From positions 186,001 through 250,000 of the forward strand of contig JANEZZ010001677.1 of the NCBI GenBank assembly GCA_026122225.1: DNA of 64,000 bases, read 5' to 3'. Source of the stretch: Heloderma charlesbogerti. Taxonomy: Eukaryota; Chordata; Lepidosauria; Squamata; Helodermatidae. A program made the position numbers and the translations under genes. The notes under the pieces are model-generated. The model did no database searches. It saw nothing but the letters and a program-made list of their open reading frames with translations, and was not told the DNA's origin. Below, piece by piece: positions 41,840-53,111 of this stretch. The first letter of the stretch is position 1. Every line of letters starts with the position of its first letter.

Positions 41840-44800
41840 GTGAGTCAATTCTTCTCTTATTTAATGTTTATTTGTAATCAGCTCTTTGTCCCCTGGCTGA
41901 TAGAGCCCAAAGCCTGCTCCCCTTCAGCTCTGCAGTCCCAGAGCAACCCTTCCACCTGCACACATAGCTCAGTCTCCGACCTCCATGACCTGGTTCACAT
42001 GTCATGGAGGTAAAATTGTGGGTTGATTAACCCAAGATTTGCGGGGATATCCAAGCTGCTTCTGTTTTCTGTACCTCCAATTGGCACAATCAGAGTGTGA
42101 TGTCCAGACCGGACTAATGGGTTGTTTAGGGGCTAAGCAACCCAGTGGTCAACCCAGCAACAAGCCATGGGTTAACTGCTGGGTTGTTTAGCCTCTTAAC
42201 AACCCATTGGTTTGGGTTCAGACATCACATTCTGCCAGCTGGAGGTTGTTTACAGAAACTGGAAGCGGCTTGCAGGTAGTGCATGTCCCATGCAGGTAGT
42301 GCATGTCCCAGCAAACTGAGGGTTAATAAACCCACGATTTGCCACCACGACATGCAAACAGGCCCAGTCTCTGGCACTCTTTAGTTATTATCCCTGATTG
42401 TCCCTCTGCTTATTATTAGATAACCAGGGGTGAAACACTTTGAAATGGGGGAACGTGATGAGGGCCATCCATTTTTTAAATGTTTAAAATGCTTTATAGA
42501 GAGCTATGCACCTTGGTGTAAGATGGCAATCATCTCCAGAAGAACTGGGAGTCTGCAGTTAGCAATGTCTGTGCTGTGCACCATCGTTCCTGGGGTATCT
42601 ATACAATGGAACTGGAATGTTCTTAAAAGAGGCACATTCTCTTGGAATCTGGTGGCATAGCACGATGGTTCAGCTCACAAGTTCTGGGACTGCCAAGAGC
42701 TGTCTGGCTTGGAACTGGGCAGGGGTCCATGCACAGCTCCTCTGTGTGATGAACTCAGCACACAGTTCATGCTGGAGAGACTGGAGACTGGAGCATCTCC
42801 CAGGAGGACAGGGAAGAGTTTTCAGGTACTGCAGGTAGTTCTTTTACCTTGGCTGGCTGTTGTTGTTGTTCAGTCGTTCAGTCGTGTCCGACTCTTCGTG
42901 ACCCCATGGACCATAGCACGCCAGGCCTTCCTGTCCTGCACTCTCTCCCGGAGCGTGCTCAAGTTCATATTCATTGCATCCGTGATGCTATCTAGCCATC
43001 TCATCCTCTGCCGTCCCCTTCTCCTTTTGCCTTCAGTCTTTCCCAGCATCAGGGTCTTTTCCAGGGAGTTTTCTCTTCGCATTAGGTGGCCAAAATATTG
43101 GAGCTTCAGCTTCATTATCTGTCCTTCCAATGAGCAGTCAGGGTTGATTTCCTTTAGGATGGACTGATTTGACCTCCTTGCAGTCCAGGGGACTCGTAAG
43201 AGTCTTCTCCAGCACCACAGTTCGAAAGCATCAATTCTTCGGCGCTCAGCCTTCCTTATAGTCCAGCTCTCACAGCCATACATTACTACTGGGAAAACCA
43301 TAGCTTTGATTAGACGGACCTTTGTCGGCAAGGTGATGTCTCTGCTTCTTACTATGCTGTCTAGGTTGGCCATAGCTTTCCTCCCAAGGAGCAAGCGTCT
43401 TTTAATTTCATGGCTACAGTCACCGTCTGCGGTGATCTTGGAGCCCAAGAAAGTAAAATCTGTCACTGCTTCCATTTCTTCCCCTTCTATATGCCGGGAA
43501 GTGATGGGGCCAGATGCCATGATCTTAGTTTTTTTAATGTTGAGTTTCAAACCAGCTTTTGCACTCTCCTCTTTCACCCTCAACAAGAGGCTCTTTAGAT
43601 CCTCTTCACTTTCTGCCATTAGGGTGGTATCGTCTGCATATCGGAGGTTGTTGATAATTCTCCCGGCAATCTTAATTCCGACCTCTGATTCATCCAACCC
43701 GGCATTTCTCATGATGTACTCTGCATATAAGTTAAATAAGCAGGGTGACAATATGCAGCCTTGTCGTACTCCTTTCCCAATTTTGAACCAATCGGTTGTT
43801 CCATGTCTGGTTCTGACTGTTGCTTCTTGACCCTCGTACAGGTTTCTCAGGAGACAGGTAAGGTGGTCTGGTACTCCCATCACTTTCAGAATTTGCCACA
43901 GTTTGTTGTGATCCACACAATCAAAGGCTTTAGCGTAGTCAATGAAGCAGAAATAGACGTTTTTCTGGAATTCTCTTGCTTTCTCCATGATGCAGCGAAT
44001 GTTGGCTCTCCTCAACTGGAAGGGTATGCAAGGGAGAATAGAGTCCAGATTATGGGAGCTTCCTGCTGCTTGAAGTAACTGCTTCCTGCAGCTCCATGGT
44101 AAGGCCAGCACTAGGAAAATCCAGCCAAGTTACATGCCAGAAAAGAAGATTCCACAGTGTGGAGATCTCAAAATCCTTGGCTATGGGATGGGCAGTCCAA
44201 GGAGAGAAAACCCACTAAGCCCCCTCCCTCTCTCTTTCTCTCAGATCCAGCCACCAAACTGACTCAAGGTCAAGATCAACGTGGTAAGTCTTCTCTGCAT
44301 CACTCCATGTTCAAACGCAAAACTGGTGCCGTCTCTGTATGGCTGGTTGCTTCCGTACTGTCTAGACTGAAAGCACGGTTTTTATATTGGCATTCTGTTT
44401 TTTTAAACAAGAATAATTTTAATATGATGTTTTAGTATTTCTATCTTTGCATTATTTTATCTCTTGTTGTTCACCAGTCTGGAATCTGTTTAGATGTGGA
44501 GTGGTATACAAATGTTGTAAATAAGCAAGTAAGTAAGCAAGTAAAGCTCAGTTCACACAACCACTTCAGCCAACGGCAGCCAAGATTTCCAGGTTGAACC
44601 AGGTGGGAGAAAGGCATGATAGACTCTTCCTTTCACCAAAAGAAAAGCAGACTGTAAACTCCCGTCACCTCAGTGGACACAATCCCCTTGGTGGATGGGA
44701 GAAAGCACATACAGCCTGTGTGATCAATGGAGGCATAAGGCAGATCCTCCAAAGTAAATCCTTCCAGAGTAAGTCCTTGACAATGGCTTTAAAAGGGGGT

Positions 44801-47800
44801 TAGATAAATTCCTGGAGGAGAAGGCTATCAATGGCTACTAGTCCTGATGGCTATGTGCTACCTCCAGTATCAGAGAGGCACTGTGCCTGTGTATACCAGT
44901 TGCTGGGGAACATGGGCAGGAGGGTGCTCTTGCACTTATGCCCTGCTTGTGGGCTTCCTGTGGGCAGCTGGTTGGCCCCTGTGTGAGCAGAATGCTGGAC
45001 TAGATGGACCCTTGGTCTGGTCCAGCTGGGCTCTTCTGATGTTCTTCTGATGATGTAACTTTGCTTGAATTTGTTCATCTGAATGCAGATGGCTCTTTCT
45101 GGGGGGATCCATCACATGATAAACAGGGTTGCATTAACTGATCTCCAGATGCATCTGTGGTAGTAGGTAAGCTAGTAAACATCAAGACTATTATTGGCTA
45201 CACACATAAAGCACCCGAACCGCAGAGCGAGTGCACATCAAATCAGGCAAGCAAGAATCTTAAACACTCTGGAAAAATCTAGATTTTGATATATTTTCAC
45301 ACCCGAAGTGAAAAGTCAAAATTATGGAGCCCTGTGGAGCTGTGGAACATAATAAGAGCCCTGCTGGATCAGACCAAAGACCCATCTTGCCCAGCATTCT
45401 GTTCACACAGTGGCCAACCAGCTGCCCACAGGAAACCCATAGGCAGGAGACAAGTGTAACAGCACCCTGTCACCCATGTTCCCCAACAGCTGGTGTACAT
45501 AGGCACATTGTCTGTGATACTGGAGGTAGCATCTAGCCACTGATAGCCTTCTATGGACTGGAGATTTTTTTTTGAAGGCCCTCCAGCGGTAGTAGCTGTG
45601 ATAAGGGATCTGCTCCTTGCTGCCTGAAGCTACTGCTTCAAGTTGCTCCACAGAAAGGCCAGACTCAGGGCAATAAAATCAAATCTATGTCCTAGAAAAT
45701 TGGGAATATAATGAAGCCACCTAATGGCTGGTCCATATGGTTTGGGATTGCCTGCAGTGATTGACAGCCACCCTCTAGGGTTTCAGGTGATGGTCTTTCT
45801 CAGCTCATGCCGGGGATCAAACCTGGGACCTTCTGCGTGCAAAGCCAGTGCTCTCCCACTGATCCCAGTATGTGTGAGGCTATGTAAGATGGGTAGTTCA
45901 AGAGGAGACAAAGCACAGGGAGAAACCATTAAGTTATTTTGCCCCCCTTTCTTTTTCAGCCAAGTCTGGGCCTGGCAACTGCTGTGTGACGTACACCGAG
46001 AAAAAAAATATTATATTAAAAAACCTGAAATCTTATGAGTACTCAAGCGCCTGGTGCCCCAAGCCAGGAGTCATGTAAGTGCGACAAAATTATGGTAAAC
46101 CATGCATGTTAGAAACTGGCAAATACCAGATTTATTTGTTGCTGTTTTTAAAAATCCTTTGATCCATTGCAGCCAGCTTTATTTTTGTGGCTAATCCTCT
46201 GTCCTGCTCATCAACCACTTACAGACCTCCCTTAATCTTTTTGAGGAGCATTTACACTGCCTCATTCATAGAATGTTGGCGGGGGGGCAGGGTGCATGCA
46301 CAGATACTGTTGTCTTCCCTCCCGTGTTTTCCCACCGCTTCTTCCATCTTTTTTTTCCTTTTTACTGCAGAAAATCCATTGAAGGAAGGAAAGGATAGAA
46401 TGGCTGCACAATGCCTTCTGGCTATTAGCACCCAGGCCCCTTTCTTTGGAAGCACCCTGGGGGTCAGTTTGAACCTCAACTTGCCCTGAACTCAGGGCGT
46501 GGACTTAGGCAAGCCTTAGAGCTCAGTCTCACATCCCGTCTGAGGAGATGCAGGGTGGCAGAGCCATTTTGCACCATTGCATTTCAGGTTTCAGGCGGTT
46601 TGTGGGGTGGCTAGTTGAAAAAGAGGACAGGGCTCCTGCTCTGTAAGTATTTGTGCAAAAGATGGATGGGAAGGCTTGAGGCCTACAGAGGCAAGGGAAG
46701 AGGTCAGGTCTAGGGGCCTGGATTTTTTTTGTGGTGGGGGGGATATCCCCGAGAAGAGTAGTTTCATTTCCCTGGTTAAGTTCATTTATTTATTTTTGTT
46801 TCTTTAAGTTCCATTTCTTCAGGTTTGAAACAGTTCATCTGGTTTTGAGGGAGGAGGGTATATAAAGCGAGTGAGAGAGCCAGTAAGAGTAGAATCAGGG
46901 AGACCAGAGCCTGAAGAGCGGGCAGGAAGAAGCAGCCTGGAGGAGTCTAAGTACAGCTAGGGTAAAGGAACTTGCATTTTGCAACTTTTATTTTCTCTTG
47001 ATGCCTTTTGTATCACTCAGCTGTATTATGTAAATACCTTTAGTTGTGATTTGCTTGCCTTCATTTACCAGTAAACTGCTGTGGTTAAACCCTGTGTCTG
47101 GAGTGTCAATCACCCCATACCTACAGCCTAAACCGCACGTTACTGGGAAGGGGAGGACAAAAGAAGGAAGGTGGGATTGTTAAGGAGGCAAGAGATCCTT
47201 AAGGAGTTGCTCAGGCGGTCCAGGTCATAAGGGGAACCATGGCAAGGGAATTTCAGCAGGTGTAGCTGTGGTTTGCCGTGCAACTCAGTTCAATGCAACT
47301 GTGGGTGCTTTGACCATGTAATTGCTCTGCTTCATTAGTGGAATTTTACAGGTCCAGACCCCACTTGTAATCTTCCTGTGTTTCCCCCCTGCTTCTTCCA
47401 TCTTTTTTCTGACGGTGGAAAAACTGTTAAGAACAGAGGGAGTAGCTATGCGACTCATTCTGATAGCTAGTGCTAACTGTCAGGATTCCCCTTTTGCCCT
47501 GCTGAGAACTCCAAAAGACAAGAGGCTTTTATTCCACAGCTTTAATCCATTTACTCTAATGAGGTCTGCAGATGCGAATTGCTAGCGACTCCCAGACTAC
47601 AAAGGAAAACCCTTCAAGGAGTTCAAAAGGAAGCTGCGAACGTTGGCCACCATCTGGGAAAAGGCGGCAAACTATCCTAACTTAAGGGGTGGGAGGGGAA
47701 GATCTCCCTCTCTCCTGTGACACCTCTAGATGCAGCTGTTGTCGCCGAGCCAATTGGACAGACCGCCTAAGCTCTGCCCCTGCCACCTCCCGCTTGTGTC

Positions 47801-48420
47801 TGCGTCTGTGTCTGCGCCCGGCATCTAAGAGTTCAAATTTTCCTGCCCCTGTTTCCCCCTGTTTGTTACCTATCACAGGGATGTGAGAAGGGGGGTGGGG
47901 GGCCCTCTGTCCAGCTGTGCCTCTGAAGCCTGGGAAAGTTCCTCCTCCACATTTTGCAGCTCTTCCTCAGAATCTGAACTGCTCCGCTGCTCTATGTGCT
48001 CAGAGGCAACCCTGACATCAGCTAGGACCTCTCCATCTGGAAGCACTCTTGGGTCTCTAGTAAGCATGCATTTAGGACTACACCCTTTGTTACCATAGCA
48101 TTGGTGAGGAAATTCTCTATGGATGTAATCCTACTGTGCACACTTACTCAGAAGTAAGTCCCATTGAATTGGATGGAATCGAGTTTCCACGTAAACGACG
48201 TGTCTAGGATTGCAGGCTTCTAGCTTCTAACTCAGCACTAAAAACAAGCATTTCTCTTTACAGATTCATCACGAAAAAGAACAAGCGGATCTGTGCTGAT
48301 CCCCGGCAGCCGTGGGTTCAGGAGTACATTCATCACCTCAAGCCCAACTGGCAAGGTTCAGACCCCGCCTTGTCCTCCTTCTCAGGAAGAGAAGAGAAAG
48401 CAGGGCTCAAGCTGTTTTGA
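41767..48420 (+). CDS. CC-type chemokine, four exons
   Basis: Secreted CC chemokine, expected to bind a chemokine GPCR on leukocytes. Exons: 41767-41839, 44246-44284, 45960-46074, 48264-48420. The joined frame is 128 codons including TGA. Residues 1-20 form a signal peptide ending 'SSALA'. The mature protein has adjacent cysteines C45-C46 ('GNCCVTY'), C70 ('SSAWCPKPG') and C86 ('KRICADP'), then the C-terminal helix 'PWVQEYIHHLK'. About 22 residues beyond it are a hydrophilic extension unusual for short CCLs. The 39-nt second exon is extra compared with the usual three-exon CC gene and resembles the arrangement of CCL15/CCL23-type genes. All introns are GT-AG. An ATTAAA signal follows the stop at 48457. 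Which CCL it equals cannot be decided from sequence alone. Confidence 0.88.
41990..42365. repeat. Foldback repeat in chemokine intron 1
   Basis: 'ttcacatgtcatggaggtaa' and 'gtgggttgattaaccc' on the left pair loosely with 'gggttaataaacccac' and 'accacgacatgc' on the right; 'aacccattgg'/'aatgggttg' pair inside. A perfect 19-base direct repeat ('tgcaggtagtgcatgtccc') occurs at 42274-42311. No clear target duplication. Confidence 0.5.
42853..44010 (-). mobile_element. BovB LINE, 5'-truncated, ORF open
   Basis: The minus-strand frame encodes the reverse transcriptase and C-terminal part of BovB: 'FCFIDYAKAFDCVDHNKLWQ', 'GVRQGCILSPCLFNLYAEYI', 'LRYADDTTLMAESEED' (catalytic YADD), 'CWRRLLRVPWTARRSNQS', ending 'KSRTRLND'. 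The (GTT)n 3' tail is at 42853. It differs from the 55-58 kb copy by only about two residues over the shared ~380. Inserted in chemokine intron 1, antisense to the gene. Confidence 0.93.
44246..44284 (+). CDS. CC chemokine exon 2 (39-nt cassette)
   Basis: Between CTCTCAG and GTAAGT. Adds 'PATKLTQGQDQR' to the N-terminal region before the CC pair. Length is a multiple of three and both flanking introns are phase 1, so it can be included or skipped without changing frame. Support is splice sites and phase only. Confidence 0.6.
44450..44545 (+). mobile_element. LINE 3' UTR tail (L2-like)
   Basis: 'tgttcaccagtctggaatc', 'agtggtatacaaatgttgta' and an (AAGT)n end. Confidence 0.4.
44770..45065 (+). 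mobile_element. CR1/L3-type LINE 3' end (best copy)
   Basis: 'ggctttaaaagggggttaga', 'tcctggaggagaaggctatc', 'gctggactagatggaccct' and terminal 'gggctcttctgatgttcttc'. Sense orientation. Intron 2 of the chemokine. Confidence 0.75.
45340..45600 (-). mobile_element. CR1/L3-type LINE 3' end, antisense
   Basis: 'aataagagccctgctggatc', 'cagcattctgttcacacagt' and 'gatactggaggtagcatcta'. Inverted relative to the copy 300 bases upstream. Confidence 0.7.
45730..45870 (-). repeat. tRNA-derived SINE, antisense
   Basis: 'ctagggtttcaggtgatgg', 'gatcaaacctgggacc' (box B) and 'tgcaaagccagtgctctccc'. It ends 90 bases before chemokine exon 3. Confidence 0.65.
45960..46074 (+). CDS. CC chemokine exon 3
   Basis: 115 nt. 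'KSGPGNCCVTYTEKKNIILK' and 'SYEYSSAWCPKPGV': the CC motif, first beta-strand region and third cysteine. Acceptor TTTTTCAG, donor GTAAGT. Confidence 0.92.
46075..46795. other. Chemokine intron 3, first part, unassigned
   Basis: No recognised exon or repeat family. Confidence 0.3.
46795..47135 (+). mobile_element. Possible LTR fragment
   Basis: 'ggtatataaagcgagtgaga' followed about 220 bases on by 'cagtaaactgctgtggttaa' and 'ctgtgtctggagtg' resembles LTR promoter and polyadenylation regions of a gypsy-like or retroviral element. No internal genes, ends not determined. Confidence 0.3.
47136..48120. other. Chemokine intron 3, second part, unassigned
   Basis: Acidic open frames near 47.9-48.1 kb on the minus strand have no family resemblance. 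It may be part of an old transposon. Confidence 0.3.
48120..48222. repeat. Short repeat with 'cttactcagaagtaagtccc'
   Basis: 'ggatgtaatcctactgtgca' and 'gtctaggattgcagg' bracket the motif. The 'ctcagaagtaa' core is shared with the block at 33.7-35.2 kb. Confidence 0.5.
48264..48420 (+). CDS. CC chemokine exon 4
   Basis: 157 nt from acceptor TTTACAG to TGA. 'FITKKNKRICADPRQPWVQE' with the fourth cysteine, the C-terminal helix, then the extension ending 'EEKAGLKLF'. Confidence 0.92.
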
Positions 48421-48456
48421 ATGCCAAAGAACCAGCCCTGCAAAATGGGAAACAAT

Positions 48457-48462
48457 ATTAAA
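48457..48462 (+). terminator. Chemokine polyadenylation signal (ATTAAA)
   Basis: ATTAAA 37 bases after the stop codon, with a GT-rich stretch ('gtatgtgtagtgtg') about 20 bases downstream, the expected layout of a vertebrate poly(A) site. Confidence 0.6.
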
Positions 48463-48531
48463 GGGAGTCCGTCTGAGTATGTGTAGTGTGCCTTTCACTC
48501 ATCACCAGAAATCTGGAGTTTCGACCATTAA

Positions 48532-48896
48532 GGGTGCAATCCCATGGCCGCTAGTCATAGGATAGGTTGGTTCCCGGAGAACTGACCTCCACCCCCACCC
48601 GTGCCGCCTCGTAGGCGGCTCGGATTGGCCCCACGCTCCGCACTCAGAAGAGCAGTGCAGAGCAGGGGAAATGGGGTGTTCCCAGGGGCGGGCCTGGGGG
48701 CGGAAATGCTGGTATGACATATCCTGTGTGTTGTCCGGCTGCCTCTCCCCACGCTCCGAGGTCCCACAGCTAGACAGCCAAAGTCAGCTGTCTAGCCGTG
48801 AAAGCATCCGCTCCTCACCACCGCTCCCACCCTGCCCTTGATAAGCGGTCACCCCCAGGCTTGGAGGCAGCCACCGATCTGCATAGGATTGCTCCC
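48532..48896. mobile_element. Harbinger-like element, 365 bp
   Basis: Termini GGGTGCAATCCCATGG and 'gcataggattgctccc' are inverted repeats, with TAA on both sides (48529-48531, 48897-48899). The longer non-palindromic interior distinguishes it from the 133-bp copy in the transporter intron. No ORF. Confidence 0.72.
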
Positions 48897-49049
48897 TAAG
48901 TAATATAATCCCCCTGGCAAATAAAAGAATTGGGGAGATCTTGTTTTATATGGGGAAACTAATCTTGTTTTATATGGGGAAACTATACTGGGGGTTGAAT
49001 TCTATCACTATTTACTCATGGATGGATCACAGTATTGAAAATCTTTTTC

Positions 49050-49700
49050 ATGCTTCCTTAAGAGAGGCTGTGATTCCATAGAGCTGGAACCAAGCAAAGA
49101 AAGTGCTTATCCCAATAGAAGGGAAGGATCCGGAAAGACTAGAATGATATAGGCCAATTCCTGTATTAAATTCAGATTACAAAATTATGACTGGGATTTT
49201 AGCTTCCAGATTAAAACGATATAATTGGTAAAAATACACACCTAGCTCTAACACAAATACAAGGAAAGCAATTAATCATAAATGACACTTAAGCTCAGTA
49301 CGTCGCTTTTATTCTTGGATGCTGCTAAGGCATTTGGGCGGAATTTTTTCTTGTTTGTTTGCTTCAATTTATGGAAATCGTTTATGCTGCACCTCAATTT
49401 TTAAAGCCATATATTCAGAGCCACTAGCTAGAATTTGAAATGAACAGACAACTGACAGACAAGACAGGATTGTCCCCTTTCACTGTTACTGTTTGCCCTG
49501 GGCTTCGGACCACCTGCTATTAATTGTTCACCCCACATACATGATGCCAAGGTAAATGCAACTCAGCTAAAAACCACATTGTGTGCAGATGACGTTATGA
49601 TACACCTGACCCTGCCAGACCTCTCTTTATCAAAAATGTTTGAGGGGACTGGAAAATACAGCTCTGTCTCAGATTATCATCTTAACAGATCAACAGCAGA
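49050..49700 (+). mobile_element. Degenerate L1-type LINE, RT fragment
   Basis: Broken frames read 'NSDYKIMTGILASRLKR', 'LDAAKAFG' and 'TLCADDVMIHLTLPD' (the ADD catalytic core), in the order expected for L1 reverse transcriptase. Many stops and frameshifts. Confidence 0.65.
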
Positions 49701-49879
49701 AATGATCTCACCTCTTCCTTTCAAGCTTCAGCAGTGATAAGATCAGCCCAGTTGTGGAAGCTGTGGATGGGAATGGCCCAACCAGATGATCGGCTTCCTT
49801 GGTGAGTTTCAGCTGGGAAGGGGTGGAGACAGCTGGGAGTGGAAACCGGATGCTGAAGGCAAAGAGGAGAGAGACAGCG

Positions 49880-50015
49880 GCTGGGTTCACACAACATGAC
49901 AACCCACAGTCAAAGTTGGGTATACGTTGAGAGTGGGTTCTTGAACCATGGGTTATTGTGTTGTGTGATGCCAATAGCGCTAACAAACCATGGCTTGTTA
50001 AGCCACTTCCCCTAC
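49880..50015. repeat. 'ggttcacacaac' foldback-like repeat
   Basis: 'gctgggttcacacaacatga' and 'gttattgtgttgtgtgatgc' are partly complementary. Relative of the repeat at 41990. Confidence 0.4.
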
Positions 50016-50242
50016 ACATTCAGGCTTTGGGGGAACCTGGTGTGGGTGATCAATGGCTTCTGAAATGTCCTCCAGGCATAAAGGCGAAGGTGTGGAAGAG
50101 GAGGCCATGAACAACCTCGGTCTCCTCAGCCTTGGCATAGTTTTATAGGCAACCAGCTCCAGCCCTATGTGAGAGATCTCCGTGCTGCATCCCTGGTCCA
50201 AATGTTTGCCTTCCTGGCTCTCTGAAGCTCCTAGGTTTTTAG

Positions 50243-50300
50243 ACTCGGGGATCTTTGAGGTCATCTAGTCCAACCCCCTGCTCAATGCAGGCTCCGCAAT
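50243..50300 (-). mobile_element. CR1 3' terminus fragment, antisense
   Basis: 'gaggtcatctagtccaaccc' and 'cctgctcaatgcagg'. Confidence 0.6.
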
Positions 50301-50670
50301 GCAGGATGCAGGAACAACATCCCTGACTGGTGGTTGATCAGCCTCTGCTGAAAGACATCTAGCCAAGGAGAACCCACCATCTCCCCACACAGTCACTTCC
50401 ACCTCCAGATACAGTCCAACTGGCAAGAGAGTCAGTCCAGCCCGTGCCCTGGTATGTACCGCACGTGGAAGTAGTTCATCGGCTCAAGTACAGGCAAAGC
50501 TGAACATGTCATGTCCTTGTATTTACAACATGCCACCGAAGAACCTGGAATCTTTTAAAACTTCGGTGTATCCTACCCCTGGAATCAAATCAAAGGCATT
50601 TTTCCCACCTCCTTTGCTTCAACCTGCTTCTCCGGGCGAAATCTCATTCTCCCCACATGCCAGGCGGCTG
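50301..50670. other. Unassigned sequence
   Basis: No exon or repeat recognised. Confidence 0.3.
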
Positions 50671-50674
50671 GCGA

Positions 50675-50755
50675 CGGTTCCTGCATTGAGCAGGGGGCTG
50701 GACTCAATGGCCTTGTAGGCCCCTTCCAACCCTACTATTCTATGATTCAACTAGA
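50675..50755 (+). mobile_element. CR1 3' terminus fragment
   Basis: 'cctgcattgagcagggggct', 'ggccccttccaaccctacta' and 'ttctatgattc'. Confidence 0.85.
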
Positions 50756-50759
50756 TAAT

Positions 50760-51945
50760 TTCAGTCCCTGGACTTACATGGTCTTACAGGGGCCCCTCTT
50801 TGCACGGCCATGGGCATTTCTCCAGCTCCGGAGCACACAACTGACTTGTTTCCTGTAAATGCTTTACAGATCCTTGTCCCTGATACAGTAGAGCAAATAC
50901 ACGAAGGAGGGAAAGGGTTGCCAGCTCTGGACAAATGAGAAATACTCAGCCTGAGCAATTACTCAGTTCAGGTTTGATGTAATCATAGCGCCAGGAAGGC
51001 GAGAAGAATAAAATAGCATTTGTTTCTTCTGCCCTGATGATGAACGGGCCTGAGCACCATCTCGGAGTAGGAAAGCACAAATAATAATCTGTCCCCATGT
51101 GCAAGCCCAGCCATCAAAACGTTGTTAAAAGTAAGAAGAAAATGGATGCGGCTGTGAGCACAGTCAGCCCCGGTTTGCTCCAGGAGTTGGGATTCTTTGC
51201 CGCCGCCTCCCTTGTTGCCCTCGGGGTGGTAATTTGCCCCCTCCCAAGAGCTGCAGGGCCCTGGGCTTTGGCCCTTGAGCCCAGCCCTAGATGCAAGATT
51301 GGCAGCTGCCATGTCAAAGCCGGGGTGGGGGCTTCTCACAGATTGCAGCCCAGGCTCCCTCCTTCATCTTCCCCGGAACAAGTTGCAAAGCTTGAGACAG
51401 CCGGAAGATGGCGAGGAAGACACCCGGCCTTATTAATCGGTGCCAGAAAGGCTCGGAACGAGAGAGAACTTTCCGCAAGAGAGATAAGGCCGGGTGTTGC
51501 AAGGTCTGGATAACAGAGAAGGAGCATCTTTCAGAGGGGGCCAAGAGTTTAGGACTTCCAAGGTTTTGCATGCCTGCCTGGGACAAACTACCTGTCCCAA
51601 AGTTTGGAGCCAATGGGGCTTATAATAGAGAGTGAGGGATACTGGGCTTCACTGCGGGATTCCCTTGTATCCTTTTAATATTTCTGTTATTTCCTACTGA
51701 GATGTCATTCTATATGTGTCAATAACGAAGGAGCTTCAGTAACAGAGAAGGACTCACACCTCTTTTTCGTGTGGGAACTATTACCTTTGTCTAAGGCAAC
51801 GAATTCTGGCAGAGGACACTGGAATCCCTGATTATGCAGAGTTCTCATCTCTCCTTTTTAATGTAGTCAGTTCAGAAAAATCTCAGTATAGACTCATGGT
51901 GGCCATGATGCTGGAACAATGGGAACTGCAATCCAACGCATCTGA
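50760..51945. other. Unassigned intergenic sequence
   Basis: No exon recognised. 51905-51945 may be half of the 'gcatctgaag' foldback MITE. Confidence 0.3.
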
Positions 51946-51947
51946 AG

Positions 51948-52310
51948 TAGAGCTGTGCACCGCTTTGTACAAAGCCCAAATAACGACGTGAAGCAGGCTG
52001 ATTTGGGGGTGCCTCATCATGATACGAAGCAGATCAGCACCAAGGCACCTGGGGCAAAGCGCCTCCTCCATGAGGCGCCTTGTTCTCCTCGGAGATTCGT
52101 AGCTCTTCTGTCTCTTCTGAGCAACTGAGACAGGCTGTCTCCAAAATGTATCAACCTCTGAAAGATCAGGCGGAGGCAGGAAGAGGAGGATGAGGGAGGG
52201 GGAAGGTGAATGGAGGGGGAGAAGCGAGTGTCCTTTGGCAAATGGGAACTCTAGGGCTGGACCTACACCAGCAGTCTCCAATCAGAGACCGTGGTGGAGG
52301 AGAGGGGTAT
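51948..52310 (+). mobile_element. hAT-like element, 5' part
   Basis: Begins TAGAGCTGTGCACCGCTTTG and is collinear with the first ~360 bases of the complete element at 59583-60502 (shared 'gacaggctgtctccaaaatg', 'tcctttggcaaatgggaact', 'cagcagtctccaatcagaga'). The interior then gives way to a LINE tail at 52315 and pyrimidine-rich repeats, and the right terminus was not found. Confidence 0.7.
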
Positions 52311-52314
52311 ATAT

Positions 52315-52405
52315 ATTTATTTTATTTATTTATTATTAAATTTATTAATCGCCCATCTGGCTGGTCACCCAGCCACTCTGGGCGATGTACAACATACATC
52401 GGCAA
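52315..52405 (-). repeat. LINE/SINE tail with 'atcgcccatctggctgg'
   Basis: An A/T-rich tail 'tatttattttatttatttat' followed by 'ctggtcacccagccactctg' (itself a small palindrome) and 'ggcgatgtacaac'. Family not identified. Confidence 0.35.
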
Positions 52406-52671
52406 AAGGCTGTGTTTGTTTAGTGTGTGCGGTGGTCATTTGGGGGAGGGCTGTGTTTGTTTGGTTCAATCTGGGGGGTGTCCATGCAGTCATTGCAGCT
52501 TCTTCTTATATCCCTTCCTTCTCCATTCAAATCTGTCTTTCCAAGATTTTTAAAAGCAAACATTGTCATTAGCTAGTTTCTTCTGAGCTTGTTCCTTCGG
52601 TTCTTGCATGAGGTGGTCAGTCGGGACTGTTTGTTTTTTAAGTTTGGCACTCAGCAGCTGCCTTGTTCTAT

Positions 52672-52703
52672 TCCTTCCTTCCTTCCTTCCTTCCTTCCTT
52701 CCT
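52672..52703. repeat. (TTCC)n microsatellite
   Basis: Eight nearly perfect TTCC units. Confidence 0.95.
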
Positions 52704-53111
52704 CCAAGTCGTTTGTTCTGTAGTCATTCCACTCTGTTTTTCCAAGTTTTTTTTGAAAACAATCATTACTAGCTAGCTTTTTCTTCACTTGTTCCTTCAC
52801 TCTCTCCCACCCATCCACCCTGCCTTTCCATTGTTCATGGTGCGAGGTGGTCGGTTGGGGACTCTGGAAAAGGCTGGGGGGGGGGGTGTTTTGTTTTTTA
52901 AAGTTTGGCCCTCACTGCTGCTTGTTCTATTCCTTGTCATTTTGTCATTCAACTCTGTCTTTTCCAGATTTTTTAAAAGCCAGTCTTATCTCAATTTTTA
53001 AAAACAAGCATTAACTTATTGCTTCATTCCCCCCACCCTTTTTTAATTAATATTCAGCCATTTAGTTTTTTTGTTCTTTCTAAATTCTAAAATAAAGGCA
53101 TATATTATATT

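Noticed and set aside
43306..43830. 174-codon ORF opposite BovB, repeated at 57546-58070 on the other strand
   Set aside because: Antisense frame of the BovB reverse transcriptase; it appears in both copies only because the element does.
47689..48098. Ser/Glu-rich open frames in chemokine intron 3
   Set aside because: No splice sites linking them to the chemokine and no known family.
49050..49700. Host gene exon with 'ADD' motif
   Set aside because: Order of motifs is that of L1 reverse transcriptase and frames are broken throughout.
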